Numbered from the stretch's first letter, positions 1 through 9,667 are shown. The stretch: 64,000 nt of DNA from JAAZPT01 sp964544955 (GCA_964544955.1 CAZJEB010000001.1:124001-188000); one strand, 5' to 3'. Program-made: numbers and translations. Notes: a model not told the origin generated them from the sequence alone.

Positions 1-1
1 A

Positions 2-2626
2 CCTAATTTTATTCTTAGTGTTATAATAAATACTTTTAGAGTTTTGATGATTATTATTTTATGTATGGGCTTGGCTTTAATTGGGGTTGTTGCTGGTATA
101 GCAAAAGCATATGTAGAAACTGCACCAGAACTAGATTTAGCCTTACTTGACAATCAAGCTAAAACATCATTTCTTTATGATATTAATGGTAACGTTTTAA
201 CTGATTATAAAGGAATAGAAAACAGAGTAATGGTAAACATTGGATCAATACCTAAAAATCTCCAACATGCGTTTGTTGCAGTTGAAGATGCTAGGTTTTA
301 TTCCCACAGTGGTGTTGATGTAAAAAGAATAATTGGTGCATTAATAAAGAATGTATCATCAGGCTCAAATCAAGGTGGGTCCACTATAACTCAACAGCTA
401 ATAAAAAATACTGTTTTAAGTAATGAATTAAGTTACAAGCGTAAAATACAAGAGGCATATTTAGCAATGCAACTTGAAACCAAATATTCAAAAAATCAAA
501 TATTAGAAAGCTATCTTAATACAATTTATTTAGGGGAAAATTATTATGGCGTTAAAGTTGCAGCAAAGGGTTACTTCGGTAAAGAGTTAGATAGTTTATC
601 ACTTAGGGAATGCGCTATGTTAGCTGGGATTGCAACGAACCCATATTATTATAATCCACATAGAAACTTTTATGTTAGGAGTTCTGAAGAAACAAATTAT
701 ATTGCAATAACAAATAATAGGACTAATTATGTTTTAAGAGCAATGTATGAAAACCAATTTATTACGCAAGAGGAATATTTAAGTGCTTTAAATGTTGAAA
801 GTGCTAATGTTGTTAAAGATAAAGAAAAAGAACCTATATATAAATATGCCCATTATGTAGAATATGCAATTCAAGAAATAATAGATGTATTTATTGAAAT
901 GAGAGGGTTGGAAAATACTCCTGAAAACAGAGCAGCTATGGAAAGTGATATTAGAACAGGTGGATATCATATTAAATTAGCAATAGACCCCGATATTCAA
1001 AATATTCTTGAGGATACAATAGAAAACTGGAAAGATTATCCTGGATTAGCCAACCCTAATGATAGCATCCATCGTGTTAAAAATGCAGATGGGACTTATC
1101 AAGAAATTATACAACCACAAGTATCTGCTGTTGTTTTAGATTATAGAACAGGCGAACTTAAAGCTATTGTAGGGTCAAGAACAAAACCAACACAATTAAA
1201 AACTTTAAATAGAGCTATTGATATGAAAATGCCGGTTGGTTCCTCAATAAAACCATTATCGGTTTTTGCTCCTGCTTTGGAATTAGGGGCTTCCCCAGCT
1301 AGTGTAGCATATAATATGCCAATACCTATTCAAGGATGGTTGGACGAAAATAGGGTGCCAACATGGCCTAAAAACTATGGGGGAGGTAGCTATACTGGGG
1401 TTGAAACATTAAGGGAAGCATTAAAAAGGAGCCATAACACTTCTACGGCATATACATTAATGAATTACATTGGTGTAGATAGAGCGGTTGATTATTTGTT
1501 AAAAGAAGGTGTTAATAGGGATAATATTGATGCAACACCTTTTGGTGTTTCTTTAGGCTCAAGTGGAATTACTCCTGTACAAATGACGGTAGCTTTTGGT
1601 GTTTTAGGAAATGGGGGAGTTTATCAGGAGCCTATATCATTTTTAGGTATATCTGATAGTAATGGTAATGTAATATATGATAGCCACAAAAATCAAGAAC
1701 GTAGACAAGTATTTAAACCATCAACGGCTTGGCTTACTATAGATATGTTAAAAGATGCAATTAATTCTGGTACTGGTACTGCAGCAAAAATGAAAAACCA
1801 AACAGTTGCTGGTAAAACAGGCACAAATAGCGAACAAAGAGGAGTTTCATTTGGTGGATTAACTGGATGGTATTCATCTTTTATATGGGTTGGTCATGAT
1901 AATTATAAGCCTTTAAATTCAAAAACCACAGGAAGTAGAGCGGCAATTCCAATATGGAAAACATATATGGAAAAAATACATGAACTTAAAAACTTACCAA
2001 ATAAACCTATTATGGATGGCGATGCGGCTGATTATGGTCTAAGACGAGTTACAACATGTGTTGTTAGTGGGCAACTTGCAACTGAAGCTTGCATGCATGA
2101 TAGTATGGGATATGGTGTTGTTACTGACTATTGGTCTGAACAGAATGTTCCGCAAGTGGAGTGCCAAATGCATAAAAATATGAGTATATGTACAGCATCA
2201 AATGCTTTAGCCACTCAATTTTGCCCACAGGAGCTTATTCAAAATAAAGGTGTTGTTATATTGCCAGAAGGGCATCCATTGTATTCACTAATTAATACTC
2301 AATATTCCCAAACATTAATTAAATATTTAGGAGATTTTTCAACATCACATGGTTTAAATACAAACCATTATTGTAATATACATACTAGCGCGGGCCTTTA
2401 TAATGATCCTATTGTTCAAAACTCTTTAAAGCCAGATGCGCAACATTTATTAAGTTCTGCTCAAATGATGTTGAATTCTAGTCAAAATACTGGTACAATA
2501 CAATATACAGACTTATATAACTCTGTTGTATCTATGCAAAATTTACTTGCACAGGGAAATATACAGTATGAAGATTTGGCGCAAGCGATGGTAAACTTGA
2601 CGCAAGCAATGTCTAATTTTAATTAG
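2..2626 (+). CDS. Class A penicillin-binding protein (PBP1A-like), 5' end outside window
   Basis: Bifunctional peptidoglycan synthase anchored in the membrane: polymerises lipid II and cross-links stem peptides. The frame is open to the left edge, so the start probably lies outside; a TTG at 44 gives 860 residues, numbered here. A membrane helix (residues 1-22) precedes a GT51 transglycosylase domain with the EDARFYSHSG motif (catalytic Glu81) and the GGSTITQQLIKN box. The transpeptidase domain has all three motifs: SSIK (Ser400), SHN (463-465) and KTG (591-593). After it comes an unusual tail of about 200 residues with eight or more cysteines and no recognised domain, then a Gln/Asn-rich end. 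A tiny membrane peptide follows 9 bases after the stop. Confidence 0.93.
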   Translation, partial: PNFILSVIINTFRVLMIIILCMGLALIGVVAGIAKAYVETAPELDLALLDNQAKTSFLYDINGNVLTDYKGIENRVMVNIGSIPKNLQHAFVAVEDARFYSHSGVDVKRIIGALIKNVSSGSNQGGSTITQQLIKNTVLSNELSYKRKIQEAYLAMQLETKYSKNQILESYLNTIYLGENYYGVKVAAKGYFGKELDSLSLRECAMLAGIATNPYYYNPHRNFYVRSSEETNYIAITNNRTNYVLRAMYENQFITQEEYLSALNVESANVVKDKEKEPIYKYAHYVEYAIQEIIDVFIEMRGLENTPENRAAMESDIRTGGYHIKLAIDPDIQNILEDTIENWKDYPGLANPNDSIHRVKNADGTYQEIIQPQVSAVVLDYRTGELKAIVGSRTKPTQLKTLNRAIDMKMPVGSSIKPLSVFAPALELGASPASVAYNMPIPIQGWLDENRVPTWPKNYGGGSYTGVETLREALKRSHNTSTAYTLMNYIGVDRAVDYLLKEGVNRDNIDATPFGVSLGSSGITPVQMTVAFGVLGNGGVYQEPISFLGISDSNGNVIYDSHKNQERRQVFKPSTAWLTIDMLKDAINSGTGTAAKMKNQTVAGKTGTNSEQRGVSFGGLTGWYSSFIWVGHDNYKPLNSKTTGSRAAIPIWKTYMEKIHELKNLPNKPIMDGDAADYGLRRVTTCVVSGQLATEACMHDSMGYGVVTDYWSEQNVPQVECQMHKNMSICTASNALATQFCPQELIQNKGVVILPEGHPLYSLINTQYSQTLIKYLGDFSTSHGLNTNHYCNIHTSAGLYNDPIVQNSLKPDAQHLLSSAQMMLNSSQNTGTIQYTDLYNSVVSMQNLLAQGNIQYEDLAQAMVNLTQAMSNFN

Positions 2627-2635
2627 GAGAATACT

Positions 2636-2740
2636 ATGAAAAATAAAAGGAAAAACCTTGTTCGTGTAACCGCTGTTGTTTTAGTAACATTATTGCTTGG
2701 TAGCACAGTTTTAACTGCAATATTATCTAACCCATTTTAA
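2636..2740 (+). CDS. Small single-pass membrane peptide, 34 aa
   Basis: Open frame of 34 codons starting ATG, with a strong ribosome site (TTAGGAGA) just upstream, overlapping the end of the PBP gene's context by a 9-base gap, so it is probably translated from the same mRNA. The product has a basic N-terminus (MKNKRKN then Arg) followed by one hydrophobic helix of about 20 residues (roughly 11-30) and ends in NPF. Short peptides of this shape, such as DUF4044-type proteins, occur in Firmicutes, but I cannot assign a family. It lies outside the membrane-protein size range that gene callers normally report. Function unknown; a role with the neighbouring cell-wall synthase is only a guess. Confidence 0.6.
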   Translation: MKNKRKNLVRVTAVVLVTLLLGSTVLTAILSNPF

Positions 2741-2793
2741 GATATAAAGACAGTAATGTTTTTTATATAAAATTTTTTTAAAGGAGCAAAATT

Positions 2794-3345
2794 ATGGATT
2801 TAAAAGGAACACAAACAGAAAAAAATTTAATGACCGCATTTTTAGGCGAAAGTGGAGCAAGGAATAAATACACATTCTTTGCAGGTGCCGCTAAAAAAGA
2901 AGGTTTTGAACAAATTGCTGGTATCTTTTTAGAAACAGCAGAAAACGAAAGAGAACATGCTAAATTATGGCTTCGTGCTTTAGGTGGATTCTCTGAAGGA
3001 AAAAAACCTGGTGATACAGTTGCTAACTTGTTAAGAGCTGCTGAAGGCGAAAACTATGAATGGACAACAATGTATAAAGAGTTTGAAGAAACCGCTCGCA
3101 AAGAAGGTTTTGAAGACTTAGCTGTTGCTTTCCATGAAGTAGCTGAAGTTGAAGAACAACATGAATTACGTTACCGCAAACTTGTAGAAAACATTGAAAA
3201 AGGTCAAGTTTTCAAACGCGATGTAGTTGTTCGTTGGCATTGCAGGAATTGTGGCTACATACATGAAGCATATGAAGCTCCAATTATTTGCCCAGCATGC
3301 AAACATCCAAAAGCATACTTTGAAATTGCTGGCGAAAACTATTAA
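2794..3345 (+). CDS. rbr: Rubrerythrin
   Basis: Cytoplasmic non-haem iron peroxidase that reduces hydrogen peroxide with electrons from rubredoxin or NADH-rubredoxin reductase, a standard anaerobe defence. The 183-residue product has the N-terminal four-helix ferritin-like domain with Glu/His di-iron ligands (LGESGARNKY near residue 20, ENEREH near 50-56, EVAEVEEQHE near 127) and a C-terminal rubredoxin-like domain with two CxxC knuckles (CRNC and CPAC, residues about 150-170). The start ATG has AAAGGAG upstream. It stands alone and ends in a hairpin terminator. No PerR-like operator was obvious in the short upstream gap. Confidence 0.95.
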   Translation: MDLKGTQTEKNLMTAFLGESGARNKYTFFAGAAKKEGFEQIAGIFLETAENEREHAKLWLRALGGFSEGKKPGDTVANLLRAAEGENYEWTTMYKEFEETARKEGFEDLAVAFHEVAEVEEQHELRYRKLVENIEKGQVFKRDVVVRWHCRNCGYIHEAYEAPIICPACKHPKAYFEIAGENY

Positions 3346-3357
3346 TTTTAAACAAAT

Positions 3358-3390
3358 AAAAAAGGCTATATAATAGCCTTTTTTATTTTT
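3358..3390. terminator. Intrinsic terminator between convergent genes
   Basis: GGCTAT (3364-3369) pairs with ATAGCC (3373-3378); A-run before and T-run after, so it can end rubrerythrin on the plus strand and the PrsA-like gene on the minus strand. Confidence 0.8.
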
Positions 3391-3398
3391 ATTTATTA

Positions 3399-4793
3399 TT
3401 AATCTAATTTATCTTTAAATACTTTTGCGTTAGCTTCTGATACCCAAGCATTAATTTGGTTTTCGTATACTTCGTTTTGTTTTGTTACTAATAAATCATT
3501 CTTTATGTTTTCAGATAAAGACTCTAATGGTATTGCCCCTTCATTTACATCAGATACATATTTAATTATATAATATCCATAAATGCCTTTTGATGCAGGG
3601 GATATGTCATTAACTTTTTCTAATGCCATTGCAGCTGTAGTAAAAGCCATATCATATTGAGTAGATCCTTTGCTTACAGGGTATCCAGTTTCTTTTGTAG
3701 GAGAATTCATCATGCCAGGGTCTTCACCATATTCGGAAATTAATTGATCAAAATCAACACCTGTTGAAAGTTTTTGTTGAACTTCGGCTAATTTTCCATC
3801 TATTTTAAGGAATGCATCACTTTCAGCTTTACTTAATTCAGCTCTTAAATTATTTAGTTCAACATTATAATTATCAATAATTTCTTTTAAAGATTTTATT
3901 TCCTCAGCTCTATCAGGTGCATCAACGTTACTATTTTCTGCTGTTGCTTCGGTGTTTACATTTTCTAGTTCATTTAATGAATTAGTTGCTGTAGCAATTT
4001 GATTGTTTTTTTCTGAAATTTGCGAATTTATGGTAGAAATAGTATTGCTATCTTCATCACTAATTTTAATTAGTATTTGTTTAACATTTCTATAACCAGA
4101 TGGGGCATAGTAAACAGTTGTACCATTAGCAACATCTTCGCCGTAGGCTGAGATATTGTTAGTGTACTTTTGTTTTGATGATTCAACGTTTTTGTCATAC
4201 TCAGCTTTTATTTCACCATCATCAACAGTAACATTTTCTATAATGCTGTTTCTTAATGCATTACTTGCAAGTGTAGCTTTGTTATTATCCATTATTTCAT
4301 CTACACTGGGATATCCATACTCTTGCATTTTAGTTTCAACTTCTAATTTAAGCTGATTTTCATCCAATTTACTATCAGAAAACAATTCTGCTTTTAGAGA
4401 ATTAAAATTATCTTGATAAGATTTTTCTGCTTCAGTTTTTAGTTCATTTAATTTTACATCATCAAAATCATTAAAACCATTATCCTCAATTTTGGATTCA
4501 ATAACTTTTTCCCTAATAATATTATCAATTGCAATATCGCGTACGGATGAAATGATATCCTTATCTTTCATATCAAGCTCCATACCTGTTTGCATTTGAT
4601 AATAATAACTTTGCATAAATAGTTCTTGATCTACAGCATTTTGAACTTCTTCTTTGGTTATTTTTTTATCACCCAATTCAATAATAACTGTTGATTTATC
4701 AACTTCAGGATCTTTTACAATTAAATTACAACTACTAAAGGTAAAAAGTACAACCAACAATAAAGTAAATATTTTTAAATATTGCTTTTGCAT
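3399..4793 (-). CDS. PrsA/SurA-like peptidyl-prolyl isomerase lipoprotein with coiled-coil insertion
   Basis: Likely extracytoplasmic foldase tethered to the outer face of the membrane. The signal peptide ends in a lipobox-like FSSC, putting the lipidated Cys at residue 22. A SurA_N-type chaperone region follows (GDKKITKEEV, about 40-200). The parvulin domain is recognisable but split: its first strand (RNVKQILIKISDED, 235-248) is separated from the rest (KLSTGVDFDQLISEYGEDPG onward, about 340-413, ending GYYIIKYVSD) by some 75 residues of predicted coiled coil rich in Asn, Glu and Ala (about 250-325). Family members usually lack that insert. Isomerase activity is therefore uncertain; the chaperone role is inferred from domain architecture. 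Single-gene transcription unit. Confidence 0.82.
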   Translation of the reverse strand: MQKQYLKIFTLLLVVLFTFSSCNLIVKDPEVDKSTVIIELGDKKITKEEVQNAVDQELFMQSYYYQMQTGMELDMKDKDIISSVRDIAIDNIIREKVIESKIEDNGFNDFDDVKLNELKTEAEKSYQDNFNSLKAELFSDSKLDENQLKLEVETKMQEYGYPSVDEIMDNNKATLASNALRNSIIENVTVDDGEIKAEYDKNVESSKQKYTNNISAYGEDVANGTTVYYAPSGYRNVKQILIKISDEDSNTISTINSQISEKNNQIATATNSLNELENVNTEATAENSNVDAPDRAEEIKSLKEIIDNYNVELNNLRAELSKAESDAFLKIDGKLAEVQQKLSTGVDFDQLISEYGEDPGMMNSPTKETGYPVSKGSTQYDMAFTTAAMALEKVNDISPASKGIYGYYIIKYVSDVNEGAIPLESLSENIKNDLLVTKQNEVYENQINAWVSEANAKVFKDKLD

Positions 4794-4891
4794 ATAATAT
4801 TCGCTCCAATCTTTTAAATACTGCCTAATTATATACTAATTTAAGCTTGTTTTCAAGTATAGCATTATATTATGTGTTTTAAGTTTGCAAT

Positions 4892-4925
4892 AAAAAAGAT
4901 ACTCTACATTTGTAAAGTATCTCTT
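4892..4925 (-). terminator. Intrinsic terminator downstream of ppdK
   Basis: Read on the minus strand, AGATACT pairs with AGTATCT across a 12-base loop and is followed by six T residues. It sits 13 bases past the ppdK stop. Confidence 0.75.
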
Positions 4926-4937
4926 TATTAAATAAAA

Positions 4938-7568
4938 TTATTTGTTTTGTTCTATTGCTGCTTGAGCTGCTGCTAAACGAGCAATTGGAACACGGAAAGG
5001 TGAACAGCTTACATAGGTTAAACCTAATTTGTTGCAGAATGCAATTGCTGCTGGGTCGCCACCGTGTTCACCACAAATACCAAGTTTGATATTTGGGCGT
5101 GTTGTACGGCCAAGTTTAACTGCCATTTCAACTAGTTTGCCAACGCCATCTTCGTCTAAACGAGCAAAGGGGTCGCTTTCCAATATGTTAGCGCTATAGT
5201 ATGATTCTAAGAACTTACCAGCATCATCACGGCTATAACCGAATGTCATTTGTGTTAAGTCATTAGTACCAAAACTGAAGAATTCAGCTTCTTTAGCAAT
5301 TTCATCAGCGGTTACGCATGCTCTTGGAATTTCAATCATTGTACCGATTTGATACTCGATTTTTTCGCCAGTTTCATCAAATATTGTATTGATTGTATCA
5401 ACAACAACGTTTTTAACATATTTTAATTCAGCAACTGTTCCTACAAGTGGAATCATTATTTCAGGAACGATATCCCAACCTTTTTCCTTACGAACAGCTA
5501 GAGCTGCTTGAATAACAGCACGTGTTTGCATTTTAGCAATTTCAGGATATGTAACGCTTAAACGACAACCACGGTGGCCCATCATTGGGTTAACTTCGTG
5601 TAATGCATCGATTTTGCTTACTACTTCATCATATGTTAAGTTCATATCTTTAGCAAGTTTTTCGATTTCTTCGGTCATATTCTTTTGAGGTAAGAATTCA
5701 TGTAGTGGTGGATCCAAATAACGAACTGTCATAGGACGGCCTTCTAATGCTGTATACATACCTTCAAAGTCGCCTTGTTGCATAGGTAATAATTCTGCCA
5801 AAGCTTTTTCACGTTGTTCAACAGTTTCTGCTAATATCATTTTGCGCATTGATAAAATACGTTCGCCTTCAAAGAACATATGTTCTGTACGGCAAAGACC
5901 AATGCCTTCAGCGCCAAATTCAACAGCTTTTTCTGTATCTCTTGGGTTATCACTGTTTGCACGAACTTTTAGTGTACGAACTTCATCAGCCCAGCTCATT
6001 AGTTTAGCAAAATCGCCAGTAACTTCAGCTTCAACTGTAGGAATGTTGCCTAGGTAAACATTACCTGTTGCGCCATTTATTGAAAGCTCATCGCCTTCTT
6101 TAAGTACTTTATCGCCAACTGTAAGTGTTTTTGCTTCTTCGTCTATAAGCAATGCGCCACAACCTACAACTGCAGTACGACCCATACCACGAGCAACAAC
6201 GGCTGCGTGTGATGTCATACCACCACGAGCTGTTAATATACCTTTTGATACGTCCATACCTTCGATGTCTTCTGTTGTTGTTTCATCACGAACCAACATA
6301 ACATCAACGCCGTTTGCGGCAGCTTCAGCAGCAGCTTTTGCTGTAAAGTAAATTTTACCTGTAGCAGCACCTGGGGAAGCTGGTAAACCTGTAGCTATTG
6401 GTGTGCTATTTTTTAAAGCTGCATCATCAAAGTGGGGGTGTAATAAAGAGTCAAGTTGTTTTGGTTCAACTAGCATTAATGCTTCTTTGGGTGTAATCAT
6501 GCCTTCATCAACCATGTCAACAGCAATTTTTAGTGCAGCAGCTGCTGTACGTTTGCCGTTTCTTGTTTGAAGAATATAGAAATCACCATGTTCAATTGTG
6601 AATTCCATGTCTTGCATGTTTTTATAATGCTTTTCAAGCTTTGTTGAAATTTCATTAAATTGATCATATAAATGGGGAAGAGTTTCTTTTAAATGGGATA
6701 AAGGTGATGGTGTACGGATACCAGCAACAACGTCTTCACCTTGTGCGTTCATCAAATATTCACCTGTTAAACCAGGAGCACCTGTAGCAGGGTTCCTTGT
6801 AAATGCAACGCCTGTGCCACTGTCATCACCTGAGTTACCAAATACCATTGCTTGAACGTTAACAGCTGTACCCCATGATGATGGGATATCATTCATACGA
6901 CGATAGTATACTGCTCTATCATTATTCCATGAACGGAAAACTGCTTCTATTGATGCAATTAATTGTTCACGTGGATCCTGTGGGAATTCAAAACCTTTTT
7001 CTTCAAAGAAAATAGCTTTGTATTTGCTTACTAGTTCTTTTAAATCTTCGCCTGTTAATTCATAGTCAAATTCATAGTTGTTTTTCTTTTTGATGTCTGT
7101 TAAAACAGCTTCAAATTTAGCTTTGTTAACTTCCATAACAACGTCGCTAAACATTTGGATAAAACGGCGATAGCTATCATATGCAAAGCGATCATTGCCG
7201 GTTTGTTTTGCTAAACCTTGAACTGCGATATCGTTTAAGCCTAAGTTAAGAATTGTATCCATCATACCAGGCATGGAAGCTCTGGAGCCAGACCTTACAG
7301 AAACAAGGAAGGGATTTTCTAAATCACCAAACTTTTTACCAGCGATGTCTTCTGTTTTTTTCAAAGCATCATAAATTTGTTCGATAATATCATCAGCTAT
7401 TTTTCTGCCATCTTCATAATAACGTGTACAAGCTTCAGTTGTAACAGTAAAACCTTGGGGTACAGGTAAACCCAAGTTTGTCATTTCAGCAAGGTTTGCA
7501 CCTTTACCACCTAGCAAATTGCGCATTTCCGCATTGCCTTCACTAAATAGATAAGTATATTTCGTCAT
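4938..7568 (-). CDS. ppdK: Pyruvate, phosphate dikinase
   Basis: Interconverts pyruvate, ATP and phosphate with PEP, AMP and pyrophosphate; in fermenting anaerobes it works with pyruvate kinase or in the PPi-linked glycolytic direction. At 876 residues it is full length. The N-terminal ATP-grasp region carries GGKGANLAEM and RSGSRASMPGMMDT; the swivelling phosphohistidine domain has GGMTSHAAVVARGMG with catalytic His454; the C-terminal TIM barrel has GTNDLTQMTFGYSRDD and the ICGEHGGDP loop containing the catalytic Cys. The start ATG has AAGGAGG seven bases upstream and a consensus promoter. It is monocistronic, ending at its own terminator. Codon use is smoother and GC higher than in neighbours, as expected of a highly expressed gene. 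Confidence 0.97.
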   Translation of the reverse strand: MTKYTYLFSEGNAEMRNLLGGKGANLAEMTNLGLPVPQGFTVTTEACTRYYEDGRKIADDIIEQIYDALKKTEDIAGKKFGDLENPFLVSVRSGSRASMPGMMDTILNLGLNDIAVQGLAKQTGNDRFAYDSYRRFIQMFSDVVMEVNKAKFEAVLTDIKKKNNYEFDYELTGEDLKELVSKYKAIFFEEKGFEFPQDPREQLIASIEAVFRSWNNDRAVYYRRMNDIPSSWGTAVNVQAMVFGNSGDDSGTGVAFTRNPATGAPGLTGEYLMNAQGEDVVAGIRTPSPLSHLKETLPHLYDQFNEISTKLEKHYKNMQDMEFTIEHGDFYILQTRNGKRTAAAALKIAVDMVDEGMITPKEALMLVEPKQLDSLLHPHFDDAALKNSTPIATGLPASPGAATGKIYFTAKAAAEAAANGVDVMLVRDETTTEDIEGMDVSKGILTARGGMTSHAAVVARGMGRTAVVGCGALLIDEEAKTLTVGDKVLKEGDELSINGATGNVYLGNIPTVEAEVTGDFAKLMSWADEVRTLKVRANSDNPRDTEKAVEFGAEGIGLCRTEHMFFEGERILSMRKMILAETVEQREKALAELLPMQQGDFEGMYTALEGRPMTVRYLDPPLHEFLPQKNMTEEIEKLAKDMNLTYDEVVSKIDALHEVNPMMGHRGCRLSVTYPEIAKMQTRAVIQAALAVRKEKGWDIVPEIMIPLVGTVAELKYVKNVVVDTINTIFDETGEKIEYQIGTMIEIPRACVTADEIAKEAEFFSFGTNDLTQMTFGYSRDDAGKFLESYYSANILESDPFARLDEDGVGKLVEMAVKLGRTTRPNIKLGICGEHGGDPAAIAFCNKLGLTYVSCSPFRVPIARLAAAQAAIEQNK

Positions 7569-7598
7569 TTAATTTCCTCCTTAGAGATATTCTCTATT

Positions 7599-7627
7599 AT
7601 TATACATTGTTTAAACATAAAGTGCAA
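7599..7627 (-). promoter_or_regulatory. Sigma-A type promoter of ppdK
   Basis: On the minus strand TTGCAC, a 17-base spacer, then a perfect TATAAT, leaving a leader of about 25-30 bases before the ppdK start. Confidence 0.7.
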
Positions 7628-7653
7628 TATTAAAACATTACTCTAATTATTAA

Positions 7654-8718
7654 TTATAGTTTAACAATCCAATTAAATTTATCTTCTAATTTTCCGTATT
7701 GAATTCCAGTTAAAGTATCGTATAGTTTTTGTGAAACTTTACCTATAGTTCCATCGCCAATTTTAGTGGTTTTATTTTTATAATGTAGCCCACTTACTGG
7801 ACTTATTACAGCAGCAGTACCAGTACCGAAAGCCTCAGTCAAAATACCTTCCTCAGCGCCTTTAATAACATCATTAATTGATATCATTCTTTCTTCTACA
7901 TCATAACCTAATTCTTTTGATATTTTTAATATACTATCTCTTGTTATTCCAGGTAATATACTGCCATTTAATGAAGGTGTAACTACTTTGTTTCCATAAA
8001 CAAACATCATATTCATAGATCCAACTTCGTCAACATATTTTTGTTCTACACCATCAAGCCACATAACTTGGGCAAAACCTTTTTTATTTGCATAAGCCCC
8101 TGCTAAAATACTAGCAGCATAATTCCCACCGGTTTTTGATGTACCTATTCCGCCACGAACAGCTCTAACATACTCATCTTCAACATAAATTTCTACTGGA
8201 GCTAAACCTTCGGCATAATAAGCACCAACTGGGCTTAAAATAATATAAAATTTGTATGTTTGAGAAGCTCTTACGCCTAAAAATGGATCTGTAGCAATCA
8301 TTGTAGGGCGTATATATAAAGATGTACCTGGTAAATGAGGAGTCCACTCTTTATCCAAAGCTAATAAAGATTTTAAGCCATCCATACAAAGCTCAACAGG
8401 AATTGTTGCCATACAAATGCGTTCAGCAGACTTATTTAATCTATTAAAATTATCCGTTGGTCTAAAAAGTTGAAATTCGTTATTCGCAGTTCTATAACAT
8501 TTCATACCCTCAAATATCTCTTGACCATAATGAAGAACCATGGCAGATGGATCAAGTTCAAATTTTCCATAGGGCATAACTTTAGGGTTATACCAACCCT
8601 TATCTGCGGAATAATCAACAACAAACATGTGATCTGTAAATGTGCGACCAAAGCCTAATTTTGATTCATCAGAACTTTTAGCTTTTAAATTTGTAGATTT
8701 AATTACTTCAATACTCAT
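7654..8718 (-). CDS. ilvE: Branched-chain amino acid aminotransferase
   Basis: PLP-dependent fold-type IV transaminase moving amino groups between Val, Leu, Ile and 2-oxoglutarate, used for synthesis or for catabolic deamination. The 354 residues match the long (BCAT2/eukaryote-like) subfamily: HYGQEIFEGMKCYR, RPTDNFNRLNKSAERICM, LYIRPTMIATDPFLGV, and the PLP lysine in GTSKTGGNYAAS (Lys195), then EVGSMNMMFVYG and the GTGTAAVISPV phosphate-binding loop. Own promoter with a 16-base spacer and AGGAGG before the ATG. In this window it pairs logically with citramalate synthase (isoleucine route) and with the ferredoxin-dependent 2-oxoacid oxidoreductase, which could oxidise its branched-chain products. 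Confidence 0.95.
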   Translation of the reverse strand: MSIEVIKSTNLKAKSSDESKLGFGRTFTDHMFVVDYSADKGWYNPKVMPYGKFELDPSAMVLHYGQEIFEGMKCYRTANNEFQLFRPTDNFNRLNKSAERICMATIPVELCMDGLKSLLALDKEWTPHLPGTSLYIRPTMIATDPFLGVRASQTYKFYIILSPVGAYYAEGLAPVEIYVEDEYVRAVRGGIGTSKTGGNYAASILAGAYANKKGFAQVMWLDGVEQKYVDEVGSMNMMFVYGNKVVTPSLNGSILPGITRDSILKISKELGYDVEERMISINDVIKGAEEGILTEAFGTGTAAVISPVSGLHYKNKTTKIGDGTIGKVSQKLYDTLTGIQYGKLEDKFNWIVKL

Positions 8719-8746
8719 ACTTTAACCTCCTATTAATAACAATATA

Positions 8747-8774
8747 ATTATAGAAGTTTGAGCTATCAAGTCAA
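8747..8774 (-). promoter_or_regulatory. Promoter of ilvE
   Basis: Minus strand TTGACT, 16 bases, TATAAT, about 28 bases before the ilvE start codon. Confidence 0.65.
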
Positions 8775-8850
8775 GTAAATAAAGTAATTTAAACAATTTT
8801 AAACCAAATAATGTTAGCAAATATATATTAAACTAATACTTTAAGAGTGT

Positions 8851-8879
8851 TTGACTAAATTAATACAAAATGATAAAAT
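8851..8879 (+). promoter_or_regulatory. Promoter of yebC-rlmH
   Basis: TTGACT (8851-8856), a 17-base spacer ending in an extended TGA, then TAAAAT (8874-8879). It is divergent from the ilvE promoter. Confidence 0.65.
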
Positions 8880-8909
8880 TAATTTAATTTTGAATTTAGG
8901 AGGAAATTT

Positions 8910-9656
8910 ATGTCAGGTCACAGCAAATGGTCTAATATTAAACACAAAAAAGGTAAGGCAGATGCTGAAAGGGGTAAAATTTTTACTAAAATAGGTAGAG
9001 AGATAGCTATGGCAGTAAAAGAAGGTGGCTCTGACCCAAATACTAATGGCAAGCTAAGAGATATAATTGCTAAGGCAAAATCAAGTAATATGCCTAATGA
9101 TAATATAACAAGGTCAATAAAAAAAGCTTCTGGAGAGCTTGGTGATGTTATCTATGAGGAAATTGTTTATGAAGGCTATGGCCCTGGTGGCGTTGCTTTT
9201 ATTTTAGATGCTATAACAGATAATAGAAACAGAACCGCTGGTGATGTAAGAAGTTATTTTAGTAAATGTAATGGCGCCCTTGGAACAAACGGATCTGTAG
9301 CATACATGTTTGATAAAAAAGGTGTTATTATAGTTGAAAAAAATGATGAATTAAATGAAGATGATTTTATGTTAATAGCTTTAGAATGTGGGGCAGAAGA
9401 TATTGTAATTCATGATGAAGAATATGAAGTACATACACATGCAAATGATGTATCTAAGGTTAATGAATCGTTAAATGATAATGGAATAAATTCTTTATCA
9501 GCAGAAGTTGAAATGATTCCTCAGAATAATGTTGATATTAATGATGATGACATATTGAAAAATATATATAAATTGATTGATCTTCTTGAGGATTGTGATG
9601 ATGTACAAAAAGTATGGCATAATGCTAATTTGCCTGAAGAAGATGAAGAAGAGTAA
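8910..9656 (+). CDS. yebC: YebC/PmpR family protein
   Basis: Member of the YebC/TACO1 family of cytoplasmic proteins. Members have been described as DNA-binding transcriptional regulators (PmpR) and more recently as translation factors acting on ribosomes at difficult sequences. The 248-residue length and the hallmark N-terminus (MSGHSKWSNIKHKKGKAD), the GREIAMAVKEGG and GNLGTNGSV-like segments (here GALGTNGSVAYMF) are diagnostic. The C-terminus is strongly acidic (EEDEEE). AGGAGG lies seven bases upstream of the ATG. It is followed after 11 bases by rlmH and the two are probably one operon, which would fit a ribosome-related role. Confidence 0.93.
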   Translation: MSGHSKWSNIKHKKGKADAERGKIFTKIGREIAMAVKEGGSDPNTNGKLRDIIAKAKSSNMPNDNITRSIKKASGELGDVIYEEIVYEGYGPGGVAFILDAITDNRNRTAGDVRSYFSKCNGALGTNGSVAYMFDKKGVIIVEKNDELNEDDFMLIALECGAEDIVIHDEEYEVHTHANDVSKVNESLNDNGINSLSAEVEMIPQNNVDINDDDILKNIYKLIDLLEDCDDVQKVWHNANLPEEDEEE

Positions 9657-9667
9657 ATGAGGATTTT

